Source: Isoetes taiwanensis (Eukaryota > Streptophyta > Lycopodiopsida > Isoetales > Isoetaceae). From it: a stretch of DNA of 64,000 bases. A program made the position numbers and the translations under genes. Location: assembly GCA_021234155.1 (NCBI GenBank), contig JAJEKV010000004.1, positions 310,001 to 374,000 of the forward strand, read 5' to 3'. Under the pieces are notes generated by a model that was not told the origin of the DNA, did no database searches, and was given only the letters and a program-made list of their open reading frames with translations. Shown one piece after another: positions 1 through 10,905 of the stretch. How positions within the stretch are numbered: the first letter of the stretch is position 1; each line of letters begins with the position of its first letter.

Positions 1-790
1 GAACTCTAATTCCTTTTGTGATCAATTTAGAGATTTCTATTCTAATCTGCCCTGAGTTCAGGATTCCAATTCAATGAAGCACTTCTACTCCAATTTAAAA
101 GCTTCTAAAGCTTAGATCAAATGCTGGTCTTCCAAAATTCACAAAGAGAAACTGCAGGAAAAAAAATGCCTTAATTCAACAAGTGAGAGATATGATATCA
201 GAATTGCTCTTCATACTGATCCTTTTAACTCTATTCTGCATAGCAAAAAGGAAGATTTGGAAAGGAAAATCAAACTCATAGAAGAGATTGAAGCCAAAGG
301 TGCAGCCATTAGATGCAATCAAATATGCTAATGATATGGATTCCGGATCTACTAATTTCTTTAACAAAGTTGCCAAATCAAGGCAAACTAAAAATTCTAT
401 AATTGAAGCCAAAGACAGTTCTGGAAATATTCTCAGGAAACCAAATGACATATCAGTTTTTTTCTCCTCAAGCTATTCAAATCTTTTTGCTGATAACAAC
501 ACAAGAGATGCTAATGATTCTGCTAAGGCAAATAATTTCCATAATCTTATTGATAGAATCATCCCATCTGTCTCTCCTGTGATTGATAATAATATGGTAC
601 AAACTCTTACTATTGATGAAATCTATGGTATTCTTAAAAGCTTCAAACATGGAAGATTCCTTGGTCCAGATGGTTTTCCCCTTGAATTCTATTTGCATTT
701 CTGGGATATTATGAAGCATGATTTTATGGCTTTATTAAAGGGTTTTGGTCTTTTGGTTACCTTCATACCTAGATTACTATGTCACCAATA
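1..790 (+). pseudogene. LINE (L1-type) ORF2 fragment, linker and start of reverse transcriptase
   Basis: The translation shows the region between endonuclease and reverse transcriptase (around ERKIKLIEEIEAKGAAIR, with a frameshift near 310). It is followed by DSSGNILRKPNDISVFFSSSY and the RT entry motif GPDGFPLEFYLHFWDI at about 660-710. GPDGFPxEFYxxFW is diagnostic of plant L1-type LINEs. The fragment is cut by the window edge on the left and degrades before a TC microsatellite on the right. No intact reading frame spans it, so it is a dead fragment. Confidence 0.85.
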
Positions 791-806
791 ATTTAGCATT
801 CATTTG

Positions 807-810
<4 letters not shown>

Positions 811-870
<60 letters not shown>

Positions 871-945
871 CCCTCCTCTCCCTCCCTCCTCTCCTCTCTC
901 CTCTCTCTTTCTCTCTTTTTTTTTTCTCTTTTTTTGGGTTGCAGG
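811..945. repeat. (TC)29 microsatellite and polypyrimidine tract
   Basis: A perfect TC run occupies 811-868, followed by about 75 bases of C/T-only sequence ending in GGGTTGCAGG. The ending resembles a 3' splice acceptor, but no gene uses it visibly. Long serine/leucine or arginine/glutamate reading frames over it are artefacts of the repeat. Confidence 0.95.
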
Positions 946-967
946 GGCCCTCCCTGCCCTCCCTCCG

Positions 968-1227
968 CCATGCGGCGGCCGTAAGAGGCGAGAGGATGCA
1001 AGTGTTATCCGGAATCACTGGGCGTAAAAAGCGTCGTGTGGTGGCCGCAAGTCCGCCCAAATCAAATCAAATCTCAGGGCTCAACCCTGGACAGGCGGTG
1101 GAAACTACCAAGCTGGAGTACGGTAGGGGCAGAGAGAATTCCCGGTGGAGCGGTGAAATGCGTAGAGATCGGAAAGAATACCAACAAAACAACGGCGAAA
1201 GCATTCTGCTGGGCCGACACTGACACT
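968..1227 (+). pseudogene. Nuclear insertion of plastid 16S rRNA (NUPT fragment)
   Basis: The segment reads like the central part of plastid 16S rRNA. It runs from a damaged 530-loop region (GGCGGCCGTAAG) through GGATGCAAGTGTTATCCGGA, the GGGCTCAACCCTGGACAGG helix, and GTGAAATGCGTAGAGATCGG to GGGCCGACACTGACACT. This corresponds roughly to E. coli positions 515-745. Small changes are present, for example an insertion near ACCAACAAAACAACGG and divergence around 1,030-1,065, so it is not functional. It is flanked by a polypyrimidine tract and by a dispersed nuclear repeat, so it is a short isolated transfer. Confidence 0.88.
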
Positions 1228-1402
1228 CCCTTGCTTATGTGGTTTTTTGGCATATTCCTAGTATATGCTAGCATATATCTAGAATGTGTCAAAAACTGCT
1301 CCAAACTTGCTGTAACCTGTAAATTGTCGGTCGTCCCTGTCGCTAGGCGATCGCTGTGCAAATTGGCTAACCGGCATTGCCATGCTGCAAATCTTTCCCA
1401 GT
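1228..1402 (+). repeat. Dispersed repeat family R1, copy 1 (partial)
   Basis: It shares the order GTGGTTTTTTGGCATATTCC, a palindrome-rich GCATAT...ATATGC stretch, AAAACTGCTCCA, a CTGTAAATTG-like block and a GCTGCAAAT end with 19,163-19,395 and 21,308-21,545. Copy 1 lacks the GGGTTGCCCCTAGG head of the other two and abuts the plastid rRNA insertion. No coding potential is seen. Confidence 0.7.
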
Positions 1403-1711
1403 AAATCTATTCCAGAGGGGACAATAAAATCTCTGTGATGATTAAGAGCAAGGCTTCAGCTCTGTAGTTTCTTGTTAAGTCCTAGTTTTTGCCCCATTTT
1501 TTGCAGGTGGCGCATATTTGATTCTTAAAACAAGATGTTGCTCGTTCTGATCATCAGAGGAGATGGTGAGAAGATATGGTGACAACTCGACCACACAAGC
1601 TTCTGGGCAATGACCTTCTAGTAAGCGTTTCATTGGCTATGTCAAGTCCTTCTTGTTTTCTCGCTTATACATATTAAACTTAGGTACTGCATCTAAGGCT
1701 TAAGCATTCCA

Positions 1712-3255
1712 TTGGCTATGTCAATTGCTTCTTCTTTGCGGATACATGCTAGATTAGATACTGCATTTGCATTTGGCACTGGAACCATAAACATCGGCGA
1801 GCTTGATCTTCAACAGGTTAGTACGTTCCAAGTGGTGTGGAAAAGCTTTGAAGGGATTCAGATGGACAGGGAGCAAGATTGCATGTTAACATCACAGAAG
1901 AATTTCATTGTATATGATACTATTTACAGCCAAACTCTATAATCAATCCAGGAAATGATGTTGTTGTAAGGAAGGAAAGGCAAAATTCAGGGTCTTCAGC
2001 AGTAGCAAATCAGTGGATTTTCAATTCATTTGGAGCAGCCAAACTTGGGATTGAAAACAAAGCAACCTTGGTTTTTGCTGGCTGTATGTTGTCCCCCAAG
2101 GTTATGGCCCTTTGGGATACCTTGTTATACAAACTCAAGATAAGCCTGACCTTGACCAGGTATTAGTATGTGCTAAAAATGACTTTACTGCTCATGTTGT
2201 TATTGAACAACCCATCTGGTCTACAAATAACAAAAAATTGTCCTTCTATTCTTGGATCCTCAAACCCCTTAATATTGGCACTGAATGTAGTGGAGTAAGC
2301 ACATACATGATTGTCAGTAATAGATTGAGCACAGTGACTAATGTACTCGTTGCCATGTTGGCAAATACCAACTTCAGGTATGACGCAATGCCTAGTTTGG
2401 ATCAAATTCCATGCTCTTGCAAATCAATATGGACCTACCCTTTTTTTCATCTAGATGAGACATATTTTCCATCTTCTGTTGATTGGTTCTTTGAAGCTGG
2501 TGCTCTATTCTGTTTTAAAGCCTCATGTTGATGGTTTAAATTTGCTTCAAGAAGGTACTAATGATGGACAATATTGGATTGACGTGCCAAATGTTGATTC
2601 TGTCGATGCGATTAAGCGTGGAAAATTATCAGTTGCCAAGTCATACTTGCATTTGAAACCAATGTATAGGGAAACCATCATAGATCTCCTTTTCAATGGA
2701 TCTAGAACAATACGTCTTGGTAAAATTGGGCAACATGTTGAGGATTCAGAACACTTCCACGGTTTAATAAATTTAATGCATAGCTTTTGGGAGTTTATTA
2801 CTCTCAACATAGTGGGGGAATTTGAGTAAGGCCTTCTGAAATTGAGGATGTTAATTAAGCTCATATACTCTTCTAAGCATGGGCATGCAAGTTATCCACA
2901 TGAAGATAATAACCTTCAGGTTGCTGCAAAACATGGTATTGGAATCATAAATGACGCTTCTCAAAGTGACTTCCTTATGAAAACAAGTTCCCAAGTACGA
3001 AATTACATACCCTGAGTATCTCCATAAGTTGGGGGTTGAGGAAGCACCGTCTGAACCAACATAGTTGCAGTATACGAGAGAATGGGAGCCCAAAATTTAA
3101 TATAACTCAAGAACTGAGATCAACAAAGTTGTAAGGTTCCTTCCGAGAAAGGTTAGAGAATCATTAGAGGATTTGCTTGACAAGTTATTAAGAAAAGAGG
3201 GGCCTACTGGTCCTAAAGAAAAGAATAATTGACTTGGAGATGAGAGATCTCGTCC
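1712..3255 (+). pseudogene. Vps62/DUF946 family pseudogene
   Basis: Translated pieces follow the order of plant Vps62 (DUF946) proteins: FAFGTGTINIGELDLQQV with VWKSFEG; then GYLVIQTQDKPDLDQV; DETYFPSSVDWFFEAGAL; EGTNDGQYWIDVP; GKIGQHVEDSEHFHGLI; SSKHGHASYPHEDN; and RKEGPTGPKEKNN near 3,190-3,230. The family is typically about 550 residues, and this relic covers most of it. The usual GEGATFFxPxxIPEGFFCLGHY region is missing or frameshifted, and at least four frameshifts or stops interrupt it. Function of the intact family is poorly defined, so none is claimed. Confidence 0.82.
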
Positions 3256-5213
3256 ATCTATTGGCATATCATGAATTGAACAAATAAGATGTTTATTTAA
3301 GTAAGGGCTACTTCAGATGAATGACTTACTTCTGATACAAAAACATCCCAGGCATAGACTTAAGTGTGTGCATGGTAAGGGATAATTTGTCACGTGATTA
3401 ACTTCAAGAACTCGTTGTTTTCACAATGTTGTTGGTGCTTATAAAAGCTTTTCTTAGTGATTGGGCACTTCTAAGAATGTAATATCAAAGTGACTGAAAT
3501 ATAGTAGATGGACTGTGACTACTATTGCTCGTGTGCAAATCTGCAGAGCAAAGCTTATGCCTGTGTTTATATTTATGCTAGCACACACTTATTAAACGAC
3601 ATCTTCTTCTTCTATTAAGATACAATAGAATGGGATGCGTTTTCCATTAGTATATTTTAAGTGATTACGATAATTATTGCCATTGAATTCCTCCTTTTCA
3701 TATATCAAATTGAATGGATGGTTTCTCCACTTTGTCAAGTCTAAAATTCAAAAGTTACAAATTCAAGTGATTCTCATAAAGTGTTGTGCATGGAAAGGAT
3801 CTCAAATTTCCTAAAACAGATTGAAAAATACATTATTAAGGCATTGTACTTTCAAGCAATCAAATTGAAGGGCAGAATGGTCTCCAAAGTCATACTAATA
3901 GCTTGTTGGAAGTGTGTATTTGTATAGAACAAACATATGCAATGTTTTTTTCACAATTTCTGAAGCATGCCTGAACTCCATCTATTGAGCTAGTTTCGCA
4001 AGGTAGTTTTCTTACAATATTGAATTATATTAAGAATGAGTACCTGTAATGATGATATCTTTTTTGCTCCACCATTTTGGATTTCCTTTCCAATGGGTTA
4101 TGTTTGCAGGCTTTGGTATTCTTTGATCGGTTGGGCAAAAGAAAAAGGGGGGGGGGGGAGGAAATAATAGTTCAGAAATATTGTATGCCCTAAACGACAT
4201 GAGAATTTGAAGAATATTCTTCAATGTGACCTGAGAGTCCAAACAATATTTCCAATAACCATCAAACAAGGGTTTATCACTTTGGACAACCAAAAACAAC
4301 CACCAACAACCAATCCACAACGATCAACTGCCTCAATTAACATGAAACGACAAAACAAAGAACATGCAAACACACTCTACGGGCCACTGGAGGGCAACCC
4401 CTGCTTTTTTTTTTTTTTTTTTTTTTTTTTTTTGGGGGGTTCTAAGCCACTTTAAACACACACCATTCTTGAAAAGATTCGTTGCATACCTCTTAGATTA
4501 TATATCATTCCATATATAAAGCAAAGATTCATTTTTGTTCTTAAAAATAAGAGGTAATTTTTTCCGGGCCGAAGCGCGTGCGGCTCGACACGTATGCACC
4601 CATTGCATTTTCAAATTGAAAAAAAAAAAAAAAAAAACTAGGGATGCCACGTTTTTGTTCTTATCCGATTTGAATCAATCTCCTCCGATCCAATCTCCTT
4701 CTCGCTCTCCACTTCCTCTCGCCCCATTCCGAGAGATTCACTCCTCACACAAAGCTGGCCATGGCGGTGCTTGGAAACAAAAGTGATCTTTATTTGCATG
4801 GAACTGGGAATGTTTTTATTGCCGGATTTTGATGAGCGGAGTTATTTTTTGATCATTTTTTCGGGATTGAGCTATGGGTTATCTCAAATTGAGTTTGTTG
4901 GATTGTTTATGTTGTGCGGAGGGATGCGATGGGTGGGTTCGTGGCTTCAACGGCAAATAATAAAAGTAAAAGGATGCGGATATTAACTGTCACACACGGA
5001 GATGGATTTGATGCGGTAAACAAGGCAAAAGATGCAAAGTGGAGGCCCAAAGGTCCTCGGGCGTAGTTTTTCTTGCGCAGATTTGCTTCGCCTCGATTAC
5101 CACAATTTTGTGGGCCTGGTTGATATATAAACCCAATTCGCCCTCTCAATTTTTAGCAACAGATTCGAGCAAATGATTTTTTCGCAGATTGGATGGCCTC
5201 ATTTAGGGAAGTA
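3256..5213. other. No gene seen; homopolymer runs
   Basis: AT-rich sequence without a convincing gene. It contains a G run at about 4,147-4,159, a 29-base T run at 4,405-4,433 next to a GGAGGGCAACCCC block shared with two other loci, and an A run at about 4,620-4,637. A short frame starting near 4,760 has no recognisable domain. Confidence 0.6.
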
Positions 5214-5350
5214 AAAAGGGAGCGCAGAGATGGCAAAATTTCCCAAGCTTCCAGAGTAGGAAATCTGCCTCTTCCAACAATGAGGATCAGCTTATTCAAT
5301 TATTTGCCTCAAAGGGCTTCAATATGACAGATATAGTGGCTTTGATCGGT
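5214..5350 (+). pseudogene. Class III peroxidase, single exon relic
   Basis: The translation reads RRDGKISQASRVGNLPLP, then NNEDQLIQLFASKGFNMTD and IVALIG, ending at a GTAAGG donor-like site. It matches the class III (secretory plant) peroxidase segment GRRDG...LPxP...QLIxxFxxKGxxxxDxVALSG. In the family an intron commonly lies just before the AHTIG motif, which is where this exon ends. A one-base shift is needed at LPLP/NNED. No upstream or downstream peroxidase exon, and no distal or proximal haem histidine, is found nearby. Confidence 0.75.
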
Positions 5351-5500
5351 AAGGCTACAAAAGAGATAAGAAGCTTGATTTTGCAAGGAGCCATAGAAAC
5401 TCCGGCAGAGGTATTTGTGATCTGCCCCTAAATCTTTTGATTTGCAGCCGAAGTTCTTCAATGGATGTGCTAGTGGTTTTCACGGGCTGGTCTGGTGTTT

Positions 5501-5765
5501 TCACTTGGAGCCAGCGAAACAGAGCCGCTTTCTAGAAAGCTTGCCTTTGCCAAGGCCAAGAAGACCTGCTGCACCGGTAAAAAGCCCTTGATTATTATGC
5601 CCACAAGCTATGGCAACACTCGGCACAGAGCTTGATCCAAAAACAAGCATTTCTATTGAAAACTCCCCCACTGTGAAAGATCCATCTCCATATGAGACCT
5701 GATACAAATACTGGTTCCGGCAGCATCCTCTGATCTAGAGCTCTTGATAGAGTGATGTGCCACGG
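5501..5765 (-). pseudogene. Nepenthesin/CND41-like A1 aspartic protease fragment
   Basis: The minus-strand translation reads CRNQYLYQVSYGDGSFTVGE, then FSIEMLVFGSSSVPSVAIACGHNNQGLF and TGAAGLLGLGKGKLS. This is the segment after the first catalytic Asp in plant nepenthesin-like proteases (YGDGSFTxGDFSTETL ... GCGHNNxGLFxGAAGLLGLG). Both catalytic DTGS/DSGT motifs are absent, so it is a fragment. It faces the peroxidase relic about 150 bp away. Confidence 0.8.
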
Positions 5766-6403
5766 CAGAGGTTTATGACGACGACTAAACCCATTGCTGC
5801 TTGTGTCTTTGTAGTAGCCTTAGGCTACCGCTATATATGAGAAAAAACAGATCCTTCTTCTACAACTTCTTCTATCCACAACAAATTGTTCTCAGAGCTA
5901 GCCTTGGTGTAGCCAAAGACTAATTCAACTATATTAATGATAGGATATTAATCGGGGAATGAACAAAGAAAACGTCAAGATGAGGAATGAATAAATGTAG
6001 TAACTTTAGTTCAAAGGCATAGGCATTGATTCTTAGTTCAAAGCAATGGAAAAAACCATTGGAATTGAGCAAACTCCTCCTACATATGGAGCCTCGCAAA
6101 AGAATAGCACAAGTGTGTTGAATCTCGATGTTGCTAATTTTGGGCTTTGTGTCCGGTTTTGACGGCTTTTAGCATTCATAGTCTCATTATCTCAAGTATG
6201 GTACTACGATTGTACGGTTTCCAGGTGGTGGCGTGACCGGTAGTGGCATTGGCTATACCGTGATGGTGGAAATACAAATACGGCTGAATATCTATTTTTG
6301 AATGCAATTGCCATGGTTTACTCCTTTGTCCTGTGCAATTGTAGGTTGCAAGAGCGATAGTATTTTGCCAAAAGTTTTAATGGTGGCGTGATGTAGTAAG
6401 GCT

Positions 6404-6520
6404 AGAATTTAGAATTTAGAATTTAGACATTTAGACATTTCAATTTAGATTTAGACATTTCAATTTTAGATTTAGATTTAGACATTTCAATTTAGACATT
6501 TAGATTTGAATTTAGACATT
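6404..6520. repeat. Imperfect tandem repeat of (GA)ATTTAGACATTT
   Basis: Repeated units TTAGAATTTAGA and TTTAGACATTTCAA are arrayed for about 115 bp. They resemble neither telomeric TTTAGGG nor a coding repeat. The surrounding 5,770-7,260 holds no gene I can support. Confidence 0.8.
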
Positions 6521-7260
6521 CCGTAAAGGCTAAAAGTTTTTCGCAAAAAGTTATTGGCTAGATATGTAGCTTTTGAACCTCTTGATTTATGTGGCATGGT
6601 TACACTTTCTAGCTTATATTCAGAGCATAGAGCATGCATCCTCAAATTTAATAACTAATATCCATGTTGAAGAAGAAAATTGTGAATGGGTATATGCCTA
6701 TATTTTAGAAACCTTTTTAGAAACCCGGATGGCAAATGTCCATCCATTACTTGTGGATGGGCAATCTTTATGCACTTCTTGAGGTGAGCTTGTTAAAGTC
6801 TTTTGTTTTGTCGATCTAATCTAGTTATGGTTTAAATTTATTCTTGAGGAAAAGCGATTCAAAACCGTTTTTGTGCATCTTAAAGTCTAGGGATGGGCTT
6901 TTGTTATGAACGTAAAACTTCATCTTCAAACCTTGTCACCTTTTGTTGTCGTACTAATAATGTATTATTGTTACGCCTTTTGAGACCCTTAGATCCATAG
7001 TCAACAAAATACATTTACATGAAGCCTTGAGGCTCGAGTTCATCCACATAATGCTTCAATTCCGAAATTTGCTTTTGAAGCTCCCAACACTCTTGAAGAT
7101 ATTTCCCTAAGACTGTTGTTTGCAATGAAAGAAATTTAAGATCATCAAACCAATTTGGAAAACGTCATGCGTTGAAGAATAGAAGACAATATCTAAAGGA
7201 ACAACAAAATGAGACCCTTTGGGAGAAAACATTGCATTGCAAAATATGCTTTTAAAATAT

Positions 7261-7333
7261 TGGCCCCAGCGAGTTTCGAACTCGCGACCTTTTGCGTGTA
7301 AAGCAAACGTGATAACCACTACACCATGGGACC
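7261..7333 (-). tRNA. tRNA-Val(UAC), nuclear
   Basis: The reverse complement folds as a complete 73-nt cloverleaf. The acceptor stem is GGTCCCA paired with TGGGGCC plus discriminator A (one T-G pair). The D-arm is near TGTAGTGGTTATCA. The anticodon stem TTTGC/GCAAA encloses loop TTTACAC with anticodon TAC. The T-arm is GCGAGTTCGAAACTCGC. The box B consensus GGTTCGAAACC is largely present as GAGTTCGAAACTC, with a plausible box A. CCA is not encoded, as expected for a nuclear gene. It lies about 300 bp from the 3' end of the polyamine transporter gene on the same strand. Confidence 0.93.
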
Positions 7334-7634
7334 AGATGTTAAGAATTTAAATTTAATTTCTAATAAAACTGAATATTGCACTTGAAAATGAAGTTGAATT
7401 GGCTTCGAAAAGATGCATGCGGGGCAGCAAGCAGCGAGGGTTTATAAAACAATTATTTTTCTTGCACTAGAATGAATCACCTGATTCCTTTTTCTTCTGA
7501 TATTGCTGTTTGAATATGTGCCCAGGGGCTCTTATACAACAGCTCCATGTGGCCAGCGTACATTACAGATTTTGTTTTACACGGCAGTGATAATAATATT
7601 TCCATTATTATTCTACACATTTTTGGGTACATCT

Positions 7635-9062
7635 TTAGGCATCTTCAATATGCAGCAATGTCGATTTGCAGTTATCCTCCTCTGCTATTTCCTGGCGCTG
7701 ATCATCAAGGATGGTTGATCGTCCATCTGCAACAAACTCTAACCATTTGTTCTTTTTTACATATTGGATCCCAGGATACAAAAGCACACCAATAACAACC
7801 ACCAAAGCACTGACAGCAATAGTTTTCAATGATGCAATGCACATGACTGCAATGAGCAACAAAGAAGGAGGGGTGCACATAATCATGATCCCAAAGGTTT
7901 TAAGAGGAACACTGTAAGGACGAGGGAGTTCGGGCATTTTGATGCGCAGCCAGATGAAAGCTGCATATTCCATAAGCATACCAAGACTATAGAGAAAATT
8001 CACAAACTCAATGATTTCCTGAAAATTCATCCAGGAAAGGAGCAGCACACCAGTGGCAGAAAAAAGGATGGCCCATGTTGGAGTGCCATATGATGACCTT
8101 CTTGCAATAAAATGTGGCAGCATACCCATTTCTCCCATGCCATGGAGCTGGAATGCATCACCACTCATCTCTGCTTCGAATAACCCTATATTTGAAATGG
8201 CTGCTGCTACTTGTATCCACCACTTCAGCCATAGTCCTCCTATTACTAGCCCTACATTAGAAAAATATCCATCTTCCCAGTCACCCCTGACTAGCTCCAT
8301 AGCTCCAGTCCCTGCTAACAGAGGAATAAAATAGGATACTATTACCAGGAGCACTGCATATAACAATGCCTTTGGAAAGTTCTCCTTTGGTTTCTCTACT
8401 TCCCCTGCCAATGTGCTTGCTTTGTCCCAGAAGTTCAAGTTCCAAAATAGAGTATTTAAATATTTTGTCCAGTCTACATTTTTCATGTCAACTACAAACC
8501 ATCTGCTTGGTTTAGTTTTCGGTATTGCAAGAATGCCTAGTACAAGAAATGGAATTAGAGAGAAAATACCCAAGATTATGGCAGTGTAGCCTACTACGGT
8601 CAGACCGCAATAGTTCAAGTATGTAAGCACAAAGGTTATGACTGAAAGTGCAGCAATTCTGAGGGGACCAGTAGAGAAAACTGGAAACGAATATTTTAGG
8701 TAATCAAGGAAGAGAACTGGGTAAAGGGCATTGTCAATGACTCCACTAAGCCATTTCCAAAAGCCCTGCTGAAATCCCCAGAATGGACCAAATGCTGCAG
8801 ATATCCATGTGACATAGCCTCCATTATCTGGAAATGCAGTAGCCAATTCGGCTGTTATCAACGCTTCTGGTACACTCCAGATAAAAGGAAAAATGAGGAA
8901 ACCAAGAAGGGCAAGTAGTGGCCCTCCTGCCTTTACAGAATCCTCTATACCAAATGGACCTCCTGAAACATCATAAAATATTAATGCAACTAATGCATAT
9001 ACAGATAACTTCGAGCTCTTCCCATTTCCTTCAGAACTTTGAGGCCAAAAGGCCTCTCCCAT
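7635..9062 (-). CDS. Polyamine uptake transporter (LAT/PUT family, APC superfamily)
   Basis: An intact single-exon coding region of 475 residues. The family (plant LAT/PUT, including RMV1/PUT3) moves spermidine, putrescine and paraquat with protons across plasma, Golgi or plastid membranes. Visible signatures are the N-terminal YDVSGGPFGIEDSVKAGGPL, PEALITAELATAFPDNGGYV, FWNLNFWDKASTLAGEVEKP, SNIGLFEAEMSGDAFQLHGM, LPHFIARRSSYGTPTWAIL, and a hydrophobic pattern compatible with about 12 membrane segments. The hydrophilic tail (ADGRSTILDDQ...) is cytosolic by family topology. Length is close to usual (about 480-530). The ATG at 9,062 is preceded by a spliced 5' leader. No frameshift or missing motif was seen. 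Exact substrate and membrane are inferred from the family only. Confidence 0.95.
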   Translation of the reverse strand: MGEAFWPQSSEGNGKSSKLSVYALVALIFYDVSGGPFGIEDSVKAGGPLLALLGFLIFPFIWSVPEALITAELATAFPDNGGYVTWISAAFGPFWGFQQGFWKWLSGVIDNALYPVLFLDYLKYSFPVFSTGPLRIAALSVITFVLTYLNYCGLTVVGYTAIILGIFSLIPFLVLGILAIPKTKPSRWFVVDMKNVDWTKYLNTLFWNLNFWDKASTLAGEVEKPKENFPKALLYAVLLVIVSYFIPLLAGTGAMELVRGDWEDGYFSNVGLVIGGLWLKWWIQVAAAISNIGLFEAEMSGDAFQLHGMGEMGMLPHFIARRSSYGTPTWAILFSATGVLLLSWMNFQEIIEFVNFLYSLGMLMEYAAFIWLRIKMPELPRPYSVPLKTFGIMIMCTPPSLLLIAVMCIASLKTIAVSALVVVIGVLLYPGIQYVKKNKWLEFVADGRSTILDDQRQEIAEEDNCKSTLLHIEDA

Positions 9063-9144
9063 CCAGACTGTTTACACTCTTGATGTGCAAGAGAATCAAG
9101 ATGGCAGAAGCAGGATGATAGTCATAATATTATCATTTGACAAC

Positions 9145-9665
9145 CTGCAAGGCAACATCACATTTTAGTTTATGTTCAACTTAAGTAGCTTAACTAACTT
9201 TCACAGTCTAGCATGTCTCAATATCATAGCGTCTATGTTACATGTAACCAGCTTGAAAACTCCCAAACTCAGATGTCTACGATACCTAGTATATCGAACA
9301 AGATAAGCCCTAGATTGAGATTGAGAAGAAAATTCAGATTCAGAAGGAAACGGGGGCACAATATTAGTCTCTCAGTTAGGAAAACAAATTGGGGAAACCA
9401 TCACTCCTACGTTGGCTATAGAGTATGGAAATGATGGACAACTTGCTAGAAAACAATAAGCTAACTTAGAAACCAAAAATTAGAAGAATGAAAGGTAACT
9501 TATGATATCTTACGAATTAATCCTGATTGTTCTAGTAATCCTGCCTTATAGATCTCAGGATAACAATTTTAAAAGCAGCTACAACTGGGAAGGAAGGCCA
9601 ATTCTAATCTGAGCTGATAGTAATGGACGAAACAATTACAGATAGACTACTGAATGAAATCTTAC
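9145..9665 (-). other. Predicted intron in the 5' UTR of the polyamine transporter gene
   Basis: On the minus strand a donor CTGA|GTAAGATTTC lies at 9,666/9,665 and an acceptor TTGCAG|GTTGTC at 9,145/9,144, 82 bases before the start codon. The 521-bp interval has no coding signal and is AT-rich. Leader introns are common in plant genes. Position is inferred from splice consensus only. Confidence 0.5.
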
Positions 9666-9823
9666 TCAGAGATTGATCGCTGCAGGCCCGGCCTTGGTTG
9701 AGCTGTGCCGCTGTAGCAATTGAGCTTGTTAAATTTCCTCCTTTGTCTTTGTCAAACTAAATTTGTTGCTTAGCTGGATTGGTCGCAAAGGCAACCCAAA
9801 GGCGTAGCCAAGTAAAGGCTTTT

Positions 9824-9833
9824 TTATTTATAT
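9824..9833 (-). promoter_or_regulatory. Candidate TATA box of the polyamine transporter gene
   Basis: The minus strand reads TATAAATAAA at 9,833-9,824, placing a start near 9,800 and a leader exon of about 135 nt before the predicted donor at 9,665. It is the only good TATA match in the right place. No transcript support is available. Confidence 0.4.
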
Positions 9834-10329
9834 TATTATTGGGCCACGTCTTTTAAATCAACAACCGGTAGGTAACAAGCTCAAAGAACAACTAACTAGC
9901 AAGCAATGGCTTGGCGCAGGTGTTACATATGATTGTTTTTGGGGCAGGTGTTACATATGATTGTTTATGGTTTTTTGGCATGGATAAGTATGCCAAACTG
10001 TATAACGATGACCCCAACTACCACACTTATATGCGGTGTGGTGGCGGTGGTACGATCGCACCACGATGGAAGAGAGAAATCAAATGCATGTAAGGGGGTC
10101 GCTTTGGATGGGCTAGCACATCTATGATGTGCCGACGCACCCAGAATGTGCAAAAGGAGGCGGAAGCGGTCCCATGATGCTTACACCTTGACTGCTCGCT
10201 TTGCAATGCCAAAGAAAGAGCAAAGAAAAATTGCAAAACCAAGCGGCTGCATGGAGGCGATGGCACCAACGTCTGGCGCAGGTCGGAGGTTGTGCTGCAA
10301 GATTTCTTTGCAAGGAAGTAGTAGGCGCG

Positions 10330-10515
10330 TGGAGGTGATGGTTGTAGCTAAACTTCTTTGTTGCGGGATTGATGAAAATTTGATTTGTATTACAAGGCAG
10401 AAGAGTCCAAGGGTTGTGGCCTTAGATTTGGGCGAGAAGAAATGGCAGTGGCTTCCGCAGGACCCTTTATTTCTCAATCACATGAACATGCTTTTCATTG
10501 GAGTTGCCTAGGAGT
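10330..10515 (+). pseudogene. Possible F-box/kelch-type relic
   Basis: The frame includes LICITRQKSPRVVALDLGEK and KWQWLPQDPLF, resembling the kelch-side pattern of plant F-box proteins (value, then 'W.WLP'). No F-box and no further kelch repeat can be traced across the following stops. The call rests on pattern only. The neighbourhood 9,870-10,900 holds no other support. Confidence 0.25.
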
Positions 10516-10905
10516 CGAAGCCTCATCTTCTGCAGCCCTCTGCTGCTATAGCGAGACCTCCAAATTTCCAAATTTGTACATTTAATGCTTTTGAGAAAAG
10601 GATATTGTAGACTTAGACTCCAGCAATGATTGTGTTCTGCCCAGTTGCCCATTTCTTGCAGGTCATCTCCATTTGAATCTCGTGATGCATCCGGCGAATG
10701 ATACTTAGAACCATTTTTTAGCTCCACTCTCGGACCAATTTTTGTGTTTATTTGACAACATGGGCGATTTGTGTTTCGTAAACCACCAGGGAGCCAAAAT
10801 TCCTGGATTTTGCCTTCATTGTTTAAAACAGGTAATTTTGGGGTTGTAGGTTTCAGGCGGCGCCGCTTACAACACCGCCACAAGTAGATTAAAATTTTGT
10901 GTCAA

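Noticed and set aside
745-1060. Frames of 70-140 codons rich in Leu/Ser or Arg/Glu
   Set aside because: They are translations of the TC microsatellite and of the plastid 16S fragment.
6404-6520. Interstitial telomere repeat
   Set aside because: Units are TTTAGACATTT and ATTTAGA, not TTTAGGG.
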